50,787 nt of DNA from Burkholderiales bacterium (GCA_947487165.1 CANKWX010000024.1:1-50787); one strand, 5' to 3'. Shown: positions 7,576 through 18,800, counted from the first letter of the stretch. Made by a program: numbers and translations. The notes: generated by a model not told the origin, from the sequence alone.

Positions 7576-8952
7576 TCAGGCAAGCCGCTCGATCGTCAGC
7601 CCATCGAGATCGATCTCGGGACGCAGGCCTGCAACCAGGTCGGCAACCACCTTGCCCGCGCCGCAGGCCATTGCCCAGCCGGTCGAGCCGTGACCCATGT
7701 TGATGAAGAGCCCGTCGACAGGCGTGGCGCCAAGCAGCGCCGGCCCATCGGGGGTCATCGGTCGTGCCCCGACCCAGCAACGCGCACTCGCCCAATCAGC
7801 AGCCATCGGAAACCAGTCGCGACCGACCTTGACCAGCGTGCGCAGTGCGGCATCGCGCGGTACCAGCCTCGGGCTGCCGATCTCGGCAGTACCGGCCAAT
7901 CTGACATGCCCAGGCATTGGGGTAATCGCCACCTTGTAGGCTTCGTCGATCATTGCCTGGCGCGGCCCGAGCGCCGCATCGTGCAGGGGCAAGGTCGTCG
8001 AATAGCCCTTGACCGGCCAGATCGGAAGACGGATGCCGTGTTCGGCCAGCAGTGGCAGGCTATCCACCGCACCCGCCACGACGACCGCGTCGAAGCGCTG
8101 GCTAAGTTGCTGACTCGGGTGCTGACTCAGGTTCCGACTCAGGTCCTGCGACTTACCCGCCCGAACACGCGTCACTGCCCCGGCACCCTGTGGATCGCCT
8201 GATGAATCCATCGCCGAATCCTTTGCCTGCAGTTCGATCTCGAGTGCAGTTGCCCGGCCGCCCTCGACCCGAATCCTCCTGACACTATGTCCGAAAGCAA
8301 AGCGCACACCCGCCTGAATCGCGGCATTAGCCAGGGCCTGCGCAAAAGCCGGGCAACTCGCCGATTCGTCCTGCGGCAGATGCAGGGCACCCGCCAGCGG
8401 CGTGTGGGCCGACAAGGCTGGCTCCATCTGTCGGCAGGCCGCGGCATCGAGCAATCGGTGCGGCACACCGGCATCCTGCAGCATCGCGATGGCGGGTGCG
8501 GCCATCGCCAGATCCTGCTGGCTGCGCATCAGCTGCAGATAGCCCGGGCTCACGCCGTCATCGATGTCAAGACTCGCCCGAAGCAGATGCAACTGATCGC
8601 GGCTGTAAAAAGCGAGTCGCTGCATGCGCGACTTGTTGATCCGATAGCGCTCGAGGGTGCACTGCCCGAGCCAGGCGGCCAGCCAGCGTGCAAGTGCCGC
8701 GCTGGCCACCGGCCGAAAGAGCACCGGCGCTTCGGCCGCAAACAGGTAGGACAGCACTTTGCGCGGCATGCCCGGCGCTGCCCAAGGCGTGACATAGGCG
8801 GGCGCCACAACGCCGGCATTGCCCCAGCTGGCCTCGCGCGCCACCGCATCGCGACGCTCGAAGACCGTAACCTCGAATCCGTGCTGATTCAGATACCAGG
8901 CGGTGCAGGTGCCGACGATGCCGGCACCGATCACCGCGACATGCCGTGTCAT
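7576..8952 (-). CDS. dadA: D-amino-acid dehydrogenase, FAD-dependent
   Basis: 458 residues. The N-terminus has the FAD-binding VIGAGIVG (7-14) followed by AREASWGNAG, typical of DadA. The C-terminus has WVGARPMTPDGP and NMGHGSTGW, also family hallmarks. Such membrane-associated enzymes oxidise D-amino acids to 2-oxo acids and ammonia and feed electrons to the respiratory chain. The ATG lies 4 nt after the dctM stop, so it is the last gene of a dctP-dctQ-dctM-dadA operon, which suggests that the transporter imports a DadA substrate or precursor. About 45 residues between the FAD-domain strands (roughly nt 8096-8240) are a Ser/Gln/Asp-rich insertion with a 4-residue period that I do not know from other DadA proteins. 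Confidence 0.9.
   Translation of the reverse strand: MTRHVAVIGAGIVGTCTAWYLNQHGFEVTVFERRDAVAREASWGNAGVVAPAYVTPWAAPGMPRKVLSYLFAAEAPVLFRPVASAALARWLAAWLGQCTLERYRINKSRMQRLAFYSRDQLHLLRASLDIDDGVSPGYLQLMRSQQDLAMAAPAIAMLQDAGVPHRLLDAAACRQMEPALSAHTPLAGALHLPQDESASCPAFAQALANAAIQAGVRFAFGHSVRRIRVEGGRATALEIELQAKDSAMDSSGDPQGAGAVTRVRAGKSQDLSRNLSQHPSQQLSQRFDAVVVAGAVDSLPLLAEHGIRLPIWPVKGYSTTLPLHDAALGPRQAMIDEAYKVAITPMPGHVRLAGTAEIGSPRLVPRDAALRTLVKVGRDWFPMAADWASARCWVGARPMTPDGPALLGATPVDGLFINMGHGSTGWAMACGAGKVVADLVAGLRPEIDLDGLTIERLA
8107..8142 (-). repeat. 12-bp tandem microrepeat inside dadA
   Basis: Three imperfect 12-bp units, each holding GACTC at the same phase (8112, 8124 and 8136 on the + strand), with a decayed fourth unit beside them. 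In the protein they give a 4-residue period (N-L-S-Q, H-P-S-Q, Q-L-S-Q). The period is a multiple of three, so copy-number change would keep the frame. Confidence 0.7.
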
Positions 8953-8956
8953 CGGC

Positions 8957-10285
8957 TCAGGTTTCCTTCCCCATCAGCCGATCGGGCAGCCAGGTGACGA
9001 TTTCCGGGAAGGCAGTGATCAGGCCGATGCAGACCAGCAGCATCACGAAAAACGGGATCGCGGCCCGGGCAATCGTGTTGCTGTCCTTGCCGGTCATGTT
9101 CTGCAAGACAAAAAGGTTGAACCCCACCGGCGGCGTGACCTCGGCAATCTCGACCAGCAGCACGATGAAGATGCCGAACCACACCAGATCGAAGCCCGCC
9201 TTCTGGATCATCGGCAGCACCACCGCCGAGGTCAGCACGATCATCGAGATGCCGTCCAGGGCGGTGCCCAGAACCAGATAAATCAGCGACAGCATGCCGA
9301 TCAGTGCAAAAGGCGACAGGCCGAGCGAGGCCACCCACTCGGCCAGCAGGCGCGGCACGCCGGTGAAGGCCATGGTCTTTGTCAGGAAGGCCGCGCCTGC
9401 CAGGATGAACATGATCATGCACGACACCCGCGTGGCACTCATCAGGCTCGACCTGAAATTCTCCCAGGTCAGCGACCGGCTGCTTGCAGCAATCGCGAGC
9501 GACCCCAGCACGCCAAAGGCTGCGCACTCGGTGGCGGTGGCCCAACCGGCCACCAGCACCCAGACGATAAAAATGATCAGCAGGGTGCACGGAATCAGGT
9601 TGCCCGAGCGGCGCAGTTTTTCCTTCAGCCCGGGAACCGGATCGGCAGGCGGGACCCGGTCGGGGTGCCTGATCGACCACCAGGCGATATAGCCCGAAAA
9701 AAGCGCCATCAGGATGGCGCCCGGAATGAAGCCGGCCAGAAAGATGCGGATGATCGAGGCGTCGGCCGCGACCGCATAGACCACCATGGTGATTGACGGT
9801 GGAATCAGGATGCCGAGCGTACCGGCGGTGGCCAGCGCACCCAGCGCCAGTTGCTCGTCATAGCCGCGGCGCTTGAGTTCAGGCAGGGCTACCTTGGCGA
9901 TGGTGGCGCAGGTGGCGGCCGACGAGCCCGATACCGACCCGAAGATGCCGCAGCCCAAAATGGTGGTGTGCATCAGCCGGCCCGGCACCTTGCCCAGCCA
10001 GGGTGCCAGCCCCTCGAACATCTGCTCGGAGAGCTTGGTGCGAAACAGGATCTCGCCCATCCAGATAAAGAGCGGCAGCGCCGCAAGCTCCCAGGAAGCG
10101 GATGAGCCCCACATCGCCACGAACAGATTCTCGCCCCAGCGGGCCGCCTGCATATCGGTAAAGAGCGCCATGCCGACCCAGCCGATGATCGCCAGAGTCA
10201 TCGCGATCCAGACCCCGCCTGCCAGCAGGAACAGCATGACGATCAGCAAAAAGAGGCCGACGCCGGCGACGCCGAGGGTTTCCAT
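8957..10285 (-). CDS. dctM: TRAP transporter large permease (DctM)
   Basis: 442 residues, almost entirely hydrophobic helices, the usual size for DctM. It has the family features FIWMGEILFRT, GSVSGSSAATCATI and GTLGILIPPSI. This subunit forms the sodium-driven translocation path of a tripartite ATP-independent periplasmic transporter. The ATG follows the dctQ TAG with no spacer (TAGATG), so the two permease subunits are translationally coupled. The substrate cannot be read from the permease. Confidence 0.95.
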   Translation of the reverse strand: METLGVAGVGLFLLIVMLFLLAGGVWIAMTLAIIGWVGMALFTDMQAARWGENLFVAMWGSSASWELAALPLFIWMGEILFRTKLSEQMFEGLAPWLGKVPGRLMHTTILGCGIFGSVSGSSAATCATIAKVALPELKRRGYDEQLALGALATAGTLGILIPPSITMVVYAVAADASIIRIFLAGFIPGAILMALFSGYIAWWSIRHPDRVPPADPVPGLKEKLRRSGNLIPCTLLIIFIVWVLVAGWATATECAAFGVLGSLAIAASSRSLTWENFRSSLMSATRVSCMIMFILAGAAFLTKTMAFTGVPRLLAEWVASLGLSPFALIGMLSLIYLVLGTALDGISMIVLTSAVVLPMIQKAGFDLVWFGIFIVLLVEIAEVTPPVGFNLFVLQNMTGKDSNTIARAAIPFFVMLLVCIGLITAFPEIVTWLPDRLMGKET

Positions 10286-10822
10286 CTAGACGTCTTCGCT
10301 GAAGTCGCCGCGTGCGTGGCGCGCTTCGACCGCGGTGGCATAGGTCGGGCGCGCACCCGCAAAGACGATCAGCCACTCATCGATCATCGCAATAAAGAGC
10401 AGCGCTGCACCCAGCAGGAAGCTCAACTGCGGAATCCACAGCGGCACCACCAGCAGGCCGTTCGACATTTCGTTGTAGAGCCAGCCGTTGTAGAGATAAA
10501 GCGCAACCGACCAAAGCAAAAAGCCGGTAAAGATCACCCCGATCGAGAGCGAGCCCAGCTCAACACCGCGGCGCAGGCGGGGCGGCATGCTTTCGAGAAA
10601 CAGGCCCACCCGCACAAAGTCGCCGTGCTTGAATGTGTGAGCCAACCCCAGAAATGCTGCACCTGCGGTCATCCAGGACACCAGGTCATCGGTGCCGCCG
10701 GTGCGAAATCCGAGTTCACGGGCGCCGGCGGCAAGCAACATCACCGCGAAGATCGAAAAGACGCAGACACCGGCCGCCGCACCGGCCGCGTCATAGAGAG
10801 CGTCCAGCGTGCGGCGAATCAC
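10286..10822 (-). CDS. dctQ: TRAP transporter small permease (DctQ)
   Basis: 178 residues with four predicted membrane helices, the normal DctQ form. It starts at a GTG whose last bases overlap the dctP stop (GTGA, 4-nt overlap), a coupling signal. It pairs with DctM in the inner membrane and with the periplasmic receptor DctP. The polypeptide contains the common DctQ features W-M-T-A-x-A-F-L-G and R-V-G-L-F-L. Confidence 0.93.
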   Translation of the reverse strand: MIRRTLDALYDAAGAAAGVCVFSIFAVMLLAAGARELGFRTGGTDDLVSWMTAGAAFLGLAHTFKHGDFVRVGLFLESMPPRLRRGVELGSLSIGVIFTGFLLWSVALYLYNGWLYNEMSNGLLVVPLWIPQLSFLLGAALLFIAMIDEWLIVFAGARPTYATAVEARHARGDFSEDV

Positions 10823-11799
10823 TTGCGGTAGGCGTCAATGATCGCCTTGCCTTCAGGTCCGGCCTTCTTGACCCAGTCCTCGAGCATGATGCCGCCAACC
10901 TGCTGGAAGTCGGCGGTCAGCTTGGGCGAGGGCGGCAGGATCTTCATGCCTTTCTCGGCCAGGGCTTTCTTGTAAAAATCATTCTTTTCTTCCGAGACCT
11001 TCCAGCCGCGCTTCTCGGCATCTGCCCCGGCTTTCATCACCGCGTCCTGAGTGGCCTTGTCGAGCGCCTCAAACGCCTTGCGATTGACCAGCACTGCGTT
11101 CTTGGGCAGCCACGCCTGGGTGTCGTACCAGTACTTCAGGTGCTCGTAGGTCTTGGTGTCAAAGCCGGTCGACCCCGACGACATATAGGCTTCGACCACG
11201 CCAGTGGCCAGTGCCTGGGAGAGTTCGGCAGCCTGCACCGTCACCGGCTGCGCGCCGATCAGGTCTGCAATCTTGGCGGTCGAGGGGCTGTAAGCGCGCC
11301 ACTTGATCTTGCGCATATCGGCCACCGAGCTGACTTCCTTCTTGGTGTAGAGCCCCTGCGGCGGCCAGGCCACGGCAAAGAGCATCATCATTCCCTGCTC
11401 AGCCAGCTTCTTGTCTAGCGCCGGTTTTTGCGCCTGATAGAGCTTGAAGGCTTCCTTGTAGCTGGTGGCCAGGAAAGGAATGCCATCGAGGCCATAGACC
11501 GACCATTCGTTTTCAAAGTTGACCAGCAGCACTTCGCCAAGCTGCGCCTGACCCGACTGCACCGCCCGTTTGATCTCGGGCGCCTTGAAGAGCGAGGCAT
11601 TGGCATGGACCGTGATCTTGAGCTTGCCGCCGCTTGCTTTGTCGACATCATTGGCAAACTGCACCAGGTTCTCGGTGTGGAAATTGCCGGCGGCATAGGC
11701 CGCGGGCAGATCCCATTTGGTTTGCGCCCACGCAGAGGTCGCGGTCAGGGACGACACCGCGATCGAAAGGGTCACGGCAATCAGAGGGACGAGCTTCAT
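10819..11799 (-). CDS. dctP: TRAP transporter periplasmic substrate-binding protein (DctP)
   Basis: 326 residues with a clear Sec signal peptide ending A-W-A near residue 25. DctP-family features include the conserved N-terminal '[13 protein letters not shown]' region, F-K-A-P-E-I near the first third, and the late segment L-P-K-N-A-V-L-V-N. The ATG at 11799 has GGAG 8 nt upstream; the longer reading into the divergent promoter region lacks such a site. First gene of the dctPQM-dadA operon and divergent from the oxoprolinase gene. DctP members bind carboxylates through a conserved Arg. An amino-acid-derived or oxoproline-like ligand is an inference from the neighbours. Confidence 0.92.
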   Translation of the reverse strand: MKLVPLIAVTLSIAVSSLTATSAWAQTKWDLPAAYAAGNFHTENLVQFANDVDKASGGKLKITVHANASLFKAPEIKRAVQSGQAQLGEVLLVNFENEWSVYGLDGIPFLATSYKEAFKLYQAQKPALDKKLAEQGMMMLFAVAWPPQGLYTKKEVSSVADMRKIKWRAYSPSTAKIADLIGAQPVTVQAAELSQALATGVVEAYMSSGSTGFDTKTYEHLKYWYDTQAWLPKNAVLVNRKAFEALDKATQDAVMKAGADAEKRGWKVSEEKNDFYKKALAEKGMKILPPSPKLTADFQQVGGIMLEDWVKKAGPEGKAIIDAYRK

Positions 11800-11843
11800 T
11801 CGGATCTCCGGGTTCCAGAAGGTAACCGGAAAGCTTAGGCGGT

Positions 11844-11912
11844 TTGCGGGTCGTGAGTCAATGGCGACAGTGTGGCCCGCAATCCCTGCGCCGAATTGGC
11901 ATTGCCCCGCAA
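11844..11912. promoter_or_regulatory. triplicated heptamer in the dctP/oxoprolinase divergent region
   Basis: The heptamer CCCGCAA occurs at 11876-11882 and 11906-11912 on the + strand and inverted (TTGCGGG) at 11844-11850, within a 202-bp divergent control region. Spacings are 32 and 30 bp, about three helical turns, so all copies face one side of the DNA. This is how a shared regulator site might look. No regulator gene lies next to it. Confidence 0.4.
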
Positions 11913-12001
11913 CACGCTCTAACAGAGACCGGGTCGGCAGGCGCCTTGTGGTCGATACTTCGGTTGATTCAGTACGCCATCCGGTTGTGAGAGCCTCTCC
12001 C

Positions 12002-15000
12002 ATGTCAGCGCATCAGCCCCCTTTGTTCCCGCAGCAGGACTCCCATCAGGCAATCAGTGTCGACGCGACGCCCCCGCGCCGCTGGCAGTTCTGGATCGAT
12101 CGCGGCGGCACCTTCACCGACGTGGTTGGGCGCCATCCTGATGGCACGCTTGTTAGTGCCAAGATGCTGTCCGACAATTCTGAGCAATATTCTGATGCCG
12201 CGATTGCCGGCATTCGGCGCCTGCTCGGCGTGGCACCGGGCGAGCCGATGCCTGCCGACCAGATTGAAGCGGTCAAGATGGGCACCACGGTTGCCACCAA
12301 CGCGCTGCTAGAGCGCAAGGGTGAGCCGCTGCTGCTGGTGGTGACGCGCGGCTTTGCCGATGCGCCGCGCATCGGCTACCAGGCTCGTCCGCGGCTCTTC
12401 GATCGCCACATCGTGCTGCCCGAGCTCTTGCATCGTGAAGTCGTCGAAGTCGACGAGCGGATGGCGGCTGATGGGAGTCTGGTGCGCCCGCTCGATGAGG
12501 CGAATGCGCGCCTGGCTCTGCAGTCGGCCTTCGATCGGGGCTTGCGGGCGCTAGCCATCGTGCTGATGCACGCCTATCGATATCCGGCCCATGAAGCCCG
12601 TCTGGCCGAGATCGCCCAGGACATCGGCTATACCCAGATTTCGGTTTCGCATCGGGCTTCGCCGCTGATTCGGTTCGTGGCGCGCGCCGATACCACCGTG
12701 GTCGACGCCTATCTGTCGCCGGTACTGCGCCGCTATGTCGATCGGGTGTCAGCAGGTCTTCCGGGCGTGCGACTTCAGTTCATGCAGTCCAATGGCGGCC
12801 TGACCGATGCCCAGACCTTCCAGGGCAAGGATTCGATCCTGTCCGGGCCGGCGGGCGGCATTGTCGGTATGGCGCGCGTCAGTCAGGCGGCCGGCTTCGA
12901 GCAGGTGATCGGCTTTGACATGGGCGGCACCTCCACCGATGTCTCGCACTTTGCCGGCGAATTCGAGCGGGTCTTCGATACGCAGGTGGCGGGTGTGCGG
13001 CTGCGTGCGCCGATGATGAGCATTCACACCGTGGCGGCCGGCGGCGGCTCGATCCTTCATTTCGATGGCGCCCGATTCCGGGTGGGACCGGATTCGGCCG
13101 GTGCCAACCCTGGGCCTGCCTGCTATCGCCGGGGCGGTCCGCTCACCGTGACTGATGCCAATGTGATGCTGGGCAAAATTCAGCCCGATTTTTTCCCGAA
13201 GGTTTTCGGCCCGCAGGGCGATGCCCCGCTCGATCGCGAGGTGGTGCGCGAGCGCTTCGCTCAACTTGCAAAGACCATCGCGCAGGCGACCGGCCGTCAA
13301 CTGAGCCCCGAACAGGTTGCCCAGGGCTTCATCGATATCGCCAACGCGAACATGGCCGATGCGATCAAGAAGATCTCGGTACAGCGCGGCTATGACGTCA
13401 CCCGCTATGCCTTGACGGTGTTTGGCGGCGCCGGTGGGCAGCATGCCTGCGCAGTCGCGGACGCGCTCGCGATGTCGACGGTGCTGGCCCATCCGCTTGC
13501 CGGCGTGCTGTCGGCCTATGGCATGGGGCTCGCCGAACCAGCCTCGCTGCGCGAACGTTCGATCGAACGGCGCCTCGACGAGCAGGCGCTTGCCGAGGCG
13601 ATCGAGCAGATTGATGCCCTCGATCGTCAGGCCCGTGATGACCTGATCGCTCAAGGCGAGCCGGCGGCAGGCCTGCGACTCGAGCGGCGCGTGCACATCA
13701 AGTACCAGGGCACCGATACCGCGGTGGCGGTGCCGCTTGCTGCGATCGACGAAATGGTCAGTCGCTTCGAGGCCGGCTATCGCCAGCGCTTCGCCTTTTT
13801 GCTCACCGGGCGTCCGCTTGCGATCGAGTCGGTCAGCGTCGAGGCGATCTCGCCGCGAGCGGCAGACGATGCGCCGGTGCCAGGCGGCGGGCACAGCGGT
13901 GCGCCAAGCGCAGTAGCAAACGAAAAAGCAAGCGAAAAAACAAGCGGGCCATCCAGCGCGATCGCAGCACCGGCACCGGGCGCGGTCGTGTCTCTCTACT
14001 CGGCTGGCGACTGGCGTGACGCGCCGCTCTTCGATCGCGAGACGCTGCCAAGCGGCGCCGTCATCGATGGCCCGGCAATCGTGAGCGATGCCACCGCGAC
14101 CACGATCGTCGACCTCGGCTGGCGCGCCACCATGAGCCCGCGCGGCGACCTGATCCTTGTGCGCGTCACGCCGCGGCCCTCATTGCATGTGATCGGTACC
14201 GATGCCGATCCAGTGATGCTCGAGATCTTCAGCAATCTCTTCATGTCGATTGCCGAGCAGATGGGCTATCGCCTGCAGAACACCGCCCATTCGGTAAACA
14301 TCAAGGAAAGGCTCGATTTCTCTTGCGCGGTCTTCGATGCCCGCGGCGCCCTGATCGCCAATGCGCCGCACATGCCGGTGCATCTGGGCTCGATGGGCGC
14401 GAGCGTGCAGGCGGTGATTGCGGATAACGCCGGCGCGATCGCCCCGGGCGATGTCTTCGTGCTTAACGATCCCTATCGTGGCGGCACGCATCTGCCCGAT
14501 GTCACAGTGATCACACCGGTCTTCGACTCCGCGGCGCGCGAGCTGCTGTTCTGGGTCGGATCACGCGGCCACCATGCCGACATCGGTGGTCTCACCCCGG
14601 GGTCAATGCCACCCGACAGCCGCCACATCGATGACGAAGGGGTGCTGCTCACCAATGTCAGACTGGTCTCGGGCGGTGTGCTGCGCGAGCGCGAGTTTCG
14701 GGCGCTGCTGACCGGGGCAGTGCATCCGGCGCGCAATCCCGACCAGAACATGGCCGATCTGCAGGCGCAGGTCGCGGCCAACGAGAAGGGTCGCGAAGAA
14801 CTGCTGCGCATGGTCGAACACTTCAGCCTGCCGGTGGTGCAGGCCTACATGCGCCACGTCCAGGACAATGCCGCCGAATCGGTACGACGCGTGATCGGCG
14901 CCCTGCATGACGGTCGTTTCGAATTGCCCTTCGACAATGGCGCGGTCATCCGTGTGGCCATCACGGTTGACCATCAGGCGCGACGTGCCAGCATCGATTT

Positions 15001-15763
15001 CACCGGAACGTCCGCTCAGCAGCCGAACAATTTCAATGCGCCCCTGGCGGTCACCACCGCCGCGGTGCTCTATGTGTTTCGCACTCTGGTCGACGACGAC
15101 ATCCCGATGAATGCCGGCTGCCTTGAGCCACTCGACATCATCGTACCGCCAGGCTGCATGCTCAATCCCCATCATCCCGGGGCAGTCGTTGCCGGCAATG
15201 TCGAGACCTCGATGTCGATCACCAATGCGCTCTATGGTGCGCTCGGCATCATGGCCTGCGGGCCGAATACCATGAGCAATTTCACTTTTGGCAGCGCGCG
15301 CCACCAATACTACGAGACGATTTCGGGCGGCTCGGGTGCGGGCGGCACTTTCGACGCGAAGGGCCGTCTTACCGGCGGCTTCGACGGCACAGCGGTGGTC
15401 CAGACGCATATGACCAATTCGCGCCTGACCGATCCGGAAGTACTCGAGTTGCGCTTTCCGGTGCGCCTGGAGGGTTATGCGATCCGGCGTCATTCGGGCG
15501 GGGCAGGGCGCTGGCGCGGCGGCGACGGAGGCGTTCGCGCCATCCGTTTTCTCGAGCCGATGACCGCTTCGATGCTGGGCAACAGCCGGGTGGTGCCGCC
15601 CTTTGGCGCAGCCGGAGGCGCCAGCGGGGCAGTCGCCAACAATTATGTCCTGCGTGCTGACGGGCGGATCGAGCCGATGGGGCATATCGGCAGCGCCGAA
15701 CTTGCCGCCGGTGACTGTTTTGTCATCGAGACACCGGGTGGGGGCGGTTTCGGGTCGGCATGA
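12002..15763 (+). CDS. hydantoinase/5-oxoprolinase family protein (fused HyuA-HyuB)
   Basis: 1253 residues, close to the size of ATP-dependent 5-oxoprolinase. The HyuA half (about 1-700) has IDRGGTFTD near the N-terminus, [15 protein letters not shown], and the actin-like [12 protein letters not shown]. The HyuB half (about 738-1253) has [22 protein letters not shown], and [18 protein letters not shown]. Family members open 5-oxoproline or hydantoin rings using ATP. The ATG at 12002 starts the protein just before the conserved domain; longer versions run into the dctP leader. A low-complexity linker (about residues 625-660) joins the halves. It diverges from dctPQM-dadA, so product and transporter may belong to one pathway. 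Exact substrate is unresolved. Confidence 0.9.
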   Translation: MSAHQPPLFPQQDSHQAISVDATPPRRWQFWIDRGGTFTDVVGRHPDGTLVSAKMLSDNSEQYSDAAIAGIRRLLGVAPGEPMPADQIEAVKMGTTVATNALLERKGEPLLLVVTRGFADAPRIGYQARPRLFDRHIVLPELLHREVVEVDERMAADGSLVRPLDEANARLALQSAFDRGLRALAIVLMHAYRYPAHEARLAEIAQDIGYTQISVSHRASPLIRFVARADTTVVDAYLSPVLRRYVDRVSAGLPGVRLQFMQSNGGLTDAQTFQGKDSILSGPAGGIVGMARVSQAAGFEQVIGFDMGGTSTDVSHFAGEFERVFDTQVAGVRLRAPMMSIHTVAAGGGSILHFDGARFRVGPDSAGANPGPACYRRGGPLTVTDANVMLGKIQPDFFPKVFGPQGDAPLDREVVRERFAQLAKTIAQATGRQLSPEQVAQGFIDIANANMADAIKKISVQRGYDVTRYALTVFGGAGGQHACAVADALAMSTVLAHPLAGVLSAYGMGLAEPASLRERSIERRLDEQALAEAIEQIDALDRQARDDLIAQGEPAAGLRLERRVHIKYQGTDTAVAVPLAAIDEMVSRFEAGYRQRFAFLLTGRPLAIESVSVEAISPRAADDAPVPGGGHSGAPSAVANEKASEKTSGPSSAIAAPAPGAVVSLYSAGDWRDAPLFDRETLPSGAVIDGPAIVSDATATTIVDLGWRATMSPRGDLILVRVTPRPSLHVIGTDADPVMLEIFSNLFMSIAEQMGYRLQNTAHSVNIKERLDFSCAVFDARGALIANAPHMPVHLGSMGASVQAVIADNAGAIAPGDVFVLNDPYRGGTHLPDVTVITPVFDSAARELLFWVGSRGHHADIGGLTPGSMPPDSRHIDDEGVLLTNVRLVSGGVLREREFRALLTGAVHPARNPDQNMADLQAQVAANEKGREELLRMVEHFSLPVVQAYMRHVQDNAAESVRRVIGALHDGRFELPFDNGAVIRVAITVDHQARRASIDFTGTSAQQPNNFNAPLAVTTAAVLYVFRTLVDDDIPMNAGCLEPLDIIVPPGCMLNPHHPGAVVAGNVETSMSITNALYGALGIMACGPNTMSNFTFGSARHQYYETISGGSGAGGTFDAKGRLTGGFDGTAVVQTHMTNSRLTDPEVLELRFPVRLEGYAIRRHSGGAGRWRGGDGGVRAIRFLEPMTASMLGNSRVVPPFGAAGGASGAVANNYVLRADGRIEPMGHIGSAELAAGDCFVIETPGGGGFGSA
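13915..13950 (+). repeat. 12-bp tandem microrepeat in the oxoprolinase linker
   Basis: Three 12-bp units, the first two differing by one base (AGCAAACGAAAA, AGCAAGCGAAAA) and the third decayed. They encode [12 protein letters not shown] in the linker between the HyuA and HyuB halves. Same period as the repeat in dadA. Confidence 0.75.
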
Positions 15764-15851
15764 GCGCCGAGCGAGTGTGAAACAGGTCAAGTGAGATCGG
15801 TTAAACCCGCGCAAGGCCAGTGGACGAATGAGGACCGTCGCAGGCCCCCGT

Positions 15852-15857
15852 TATACT
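15852..15857 (+). promoter_or_regulatory. possible -10 element of purL
   Basis: TATACT (5 of 6 to consensus) lies 29 nt before the purL ATG. No good -35 hexamer is found at the proper spacing, so an activator or a different start is possible. No PurR-like palindrome was recognised. Confidence 0.35.
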
Positions 15858-15886
15858 TTCGGTCTTCCTTCTAGCCCCTTCGCCAA

Positions 15887-18800
15887 ATGCCCGAAGCACT
15901 TGTACTGCGGGGTGGCGCTGCCCTCTCCGAATTCCGTCTGAACCGCCTGTTGCAGGCGCTGCAGTCGGTCGATGAGGCCGTCGCCGACGTCCAGGCCACC
16001 TGGCTGCATGTCGTCTTATCGGCGCAGCCGCTGTCGCCCGACACCCGGGCGCGGGTCGCCGCGCTGCTCGACGATGGTCTGGCGGTCGCCGCCGAACCGG
16101 CTGGCGCATCCGTGCTGTGGGTCATGCCGCGCCTCGGGACGGTCAGCCCCTGGTCGAGCAAGGCCACCGAAATCGCCCGCCTGTGCGGGCTCGATCAGGT
16201 CAGCCGTATCGAGCGTGGTGTGTCCTATGCGCTCACCCTGCGAAAGGGCTTGGGCGGTCTTCTCGCCGGCCTGTTCGGTGTGCGATCTCCCGGCGACGAG
16301 TTCACTGCTGCCCAACGCGATGCGCTCGCCGCACTCCTTCATGACCGCATGACCGAATCGGTGCTCGCCCCGGTTGAGCACTCCGCCGACATCGCTGCGC
16401 TCTTTGCCGACCTGCCGGGCAAGCCGCTGCTGACCGTACCGGTCGGCGCCCTGGGTCGCACCGCCCTCGATCAGGCCAATATCGCGATGGGTCTGGCCCT
16501 GTCGTCCGACGAAATCGATTATCTGCTCGATGCCTTCACTGCTGCCGGTCGCGATCCGACTGATGTCGAGCTGATGATGTTTTCGCAGGCCAACTCCGAA
16601 CACTGCCGCCACAAGATTTTCAATGCCACCTGGACCCTCGATGGCCAGGCACAAGACACCTCCCTCTTTGGCATGATCCGCGCCACCCATGCCGCCCATC
16701 CGCAGGGCACCGTGGTGGCCTATTCCGACAATGCTGCGGTGATCGAAGGCGGGCCATCGCAGCGCTTTTTTGCAATCCAGAAGGGTCAGAACGCCCGTTA
16801 TGTCTGGGAGCCCGCGCTGGTCCACACCGTCCTCAAGGTCGAGACACACAATCATCCGACTGCCATCTCGCCTTTTCCCGGCGCAGCCACCGGCTCGGGC
16901 GGCGAAATCCGCGACGAAGGCGCCACCGGGCGCGCCTCACGGCCCCGTTTCGGCCTGACCGGTTTTTCGGTGTCGGACCTGCGCATTCCGGGCTTTGAGC
17001 AGCCCTGGGAGACCGCCCAGGATGTGACCGCACCGATCGACGGCCGACCCGCCAAGCCCGAGTTCCTGGGCGGCCCCGAGCGAATCGCCACTCCGCTGTC
17101 AATCATGATCGACGGCCCACTGGGCGGCGCGGCCTTCAACAACGAGTTCGGTCGGCCCAATCTCGTCGGCTATTTCCGCACCTACCAGCAACAGGTCGGC
17201 GGCGCAGTGCGCGGTTATCACAAGCCGATCATGATTGCCGGTGGTGTCGGCGACATCGATGCGATCCATGTCGGCAAACACGATCTGCCACCCGGTTCGC
17301 TGCTGATCCAGTTGGGCGGCCCGGGCATGCGCATCGGCCTGGGCGGCGGTGCGGCCTCGAGCATGGGCTCGGGCAGCAACACCGCAGAGCTCGATTTCGA
17401 TTCTGTCCAGCGCGGTAACGCCGAGATGCAGCGTCGCGCCCAGGAGGTCCTCAATGCCTGCCGCGCCCTGGGCGAGGACAATCCGATCCTGTCGATCCAT
17501 GACGTCGGCGCCGGCGGTCTGTCTAATGCGCTGCCCGAGCTGGTCGACGGTGCCCATCGGGGCGCGGTCTTCGAGATCGACAAGATTCCCCTGCAGGCCA
17601 GCGGCCTGTCGCCAGCCGAAGTCTGGTGCAACGAGTCGCAGGAGCGTTACGTCCTGTCGATTGCGCCCGAGTCACTTGCCACCTTCGACTTCCTGTGTCG
17701 GCGCGAGCGCAGCCCCTATGCGGTGGTCGGCACGGTCAGCGACGATCGCAAGCTTGTGCTCCAGGCCGCCGATGGCAGCCGTCCGGTCGACATGCCCCTG
17801 GATGTCCTGCTCGGCAAGCCGCCGCGCATGCATCGCGATGGCCAAAGCCGCCAGCGCGCCCTGCCGGCGGTCGATGCGTCCGGACTTGATCTCGGCGAGG
17901 TCGCCCTGAGCGTGCTGCGCCTGCCGGCAGTGGCCTCCAAGTCCTTTTTGATCACGATCGGCGACCGCACCGTCGGCGGTCTGAGTGCCCGCGATCAGAT
18001 GGTCGGACCCTGGCAGGTGCCGGTCGCCGATTGCGCGATCGGTCTCACCGACCACAAAGGCGTCACAGGCGATGCCCTGTCGATCGGCGAGCGCACACCG
18101 CTTGCCGTCATCGACGCGGCCGCTTCGGCCCGGATGGCGATCGCGGAGTCGGTCACCAATCTCATGGGGGCGCCGATTGCAGCCATCGACACGATCAAGC
18201 TGTCGGCCAACTGGATGGCCGCCTGTGGCACGCCTGACGACGACGCCGATCTCTTTCACGCAGTCAAGGCAGCGAGCGATTTCGCTATCGCGCTGGGCAT
18301 TGCCATTCCGGTCGGCAAGGATTCGCTGTCGATGCGCACTCGCTGGCAGGACACTGATGGCAGCGCCCGCGAGGTGGCATCTCCCACCTCCCTGATCGTG
18401 ACCGCGTGCGCACCGGTCACCGATGTCCGTCGCGCGCTCACGCCCCAGTTGCGCACCGACCTGGGTGACACCACCCTCATCCTCATCGACCTCGGTGAAG
18501 GGCGTAATCGTCTCGGCGGATCGGCGCTGGCGCAGGTCACCCAGCAGATTGGCGATACCGTGCCCGATGTCGCCAACCCTCAACTTCTGTCGACCTGCTT
18601 TGCGGCGATGCAGGCACTCAATGCAGCAGGCGAACTGTTGGCCATTCATGACCGATCCGACGGTGGTCTGTTCGCCACGGTCTGCGAGATGGCCTTTGCC
18701 GGTCATTGCGGCATCACCCTCAACCTCGACATGCTGACCATCGATCCGCATTCTGCCGACTGGGGCGACTTCAAGATCCGGCCCGAGCAGGTGGCGGTGC

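Noticed and set aside
6052-8202. A 716-codon open frame on the + strand opposite nnr and dadA
   Set aside because: It is antisense to two well-supported enzyme genes, has Arg/Gln/His-rich composition typical of reverse-frame reading in GC-rich DNA, and shows no domain.
14603-15814. A 403-codon open frame on the - strand opposite the oxoprolinase gene
   Set aside because: Shadow of the HyuB half; composition and lack of motifs show it is not a gene.
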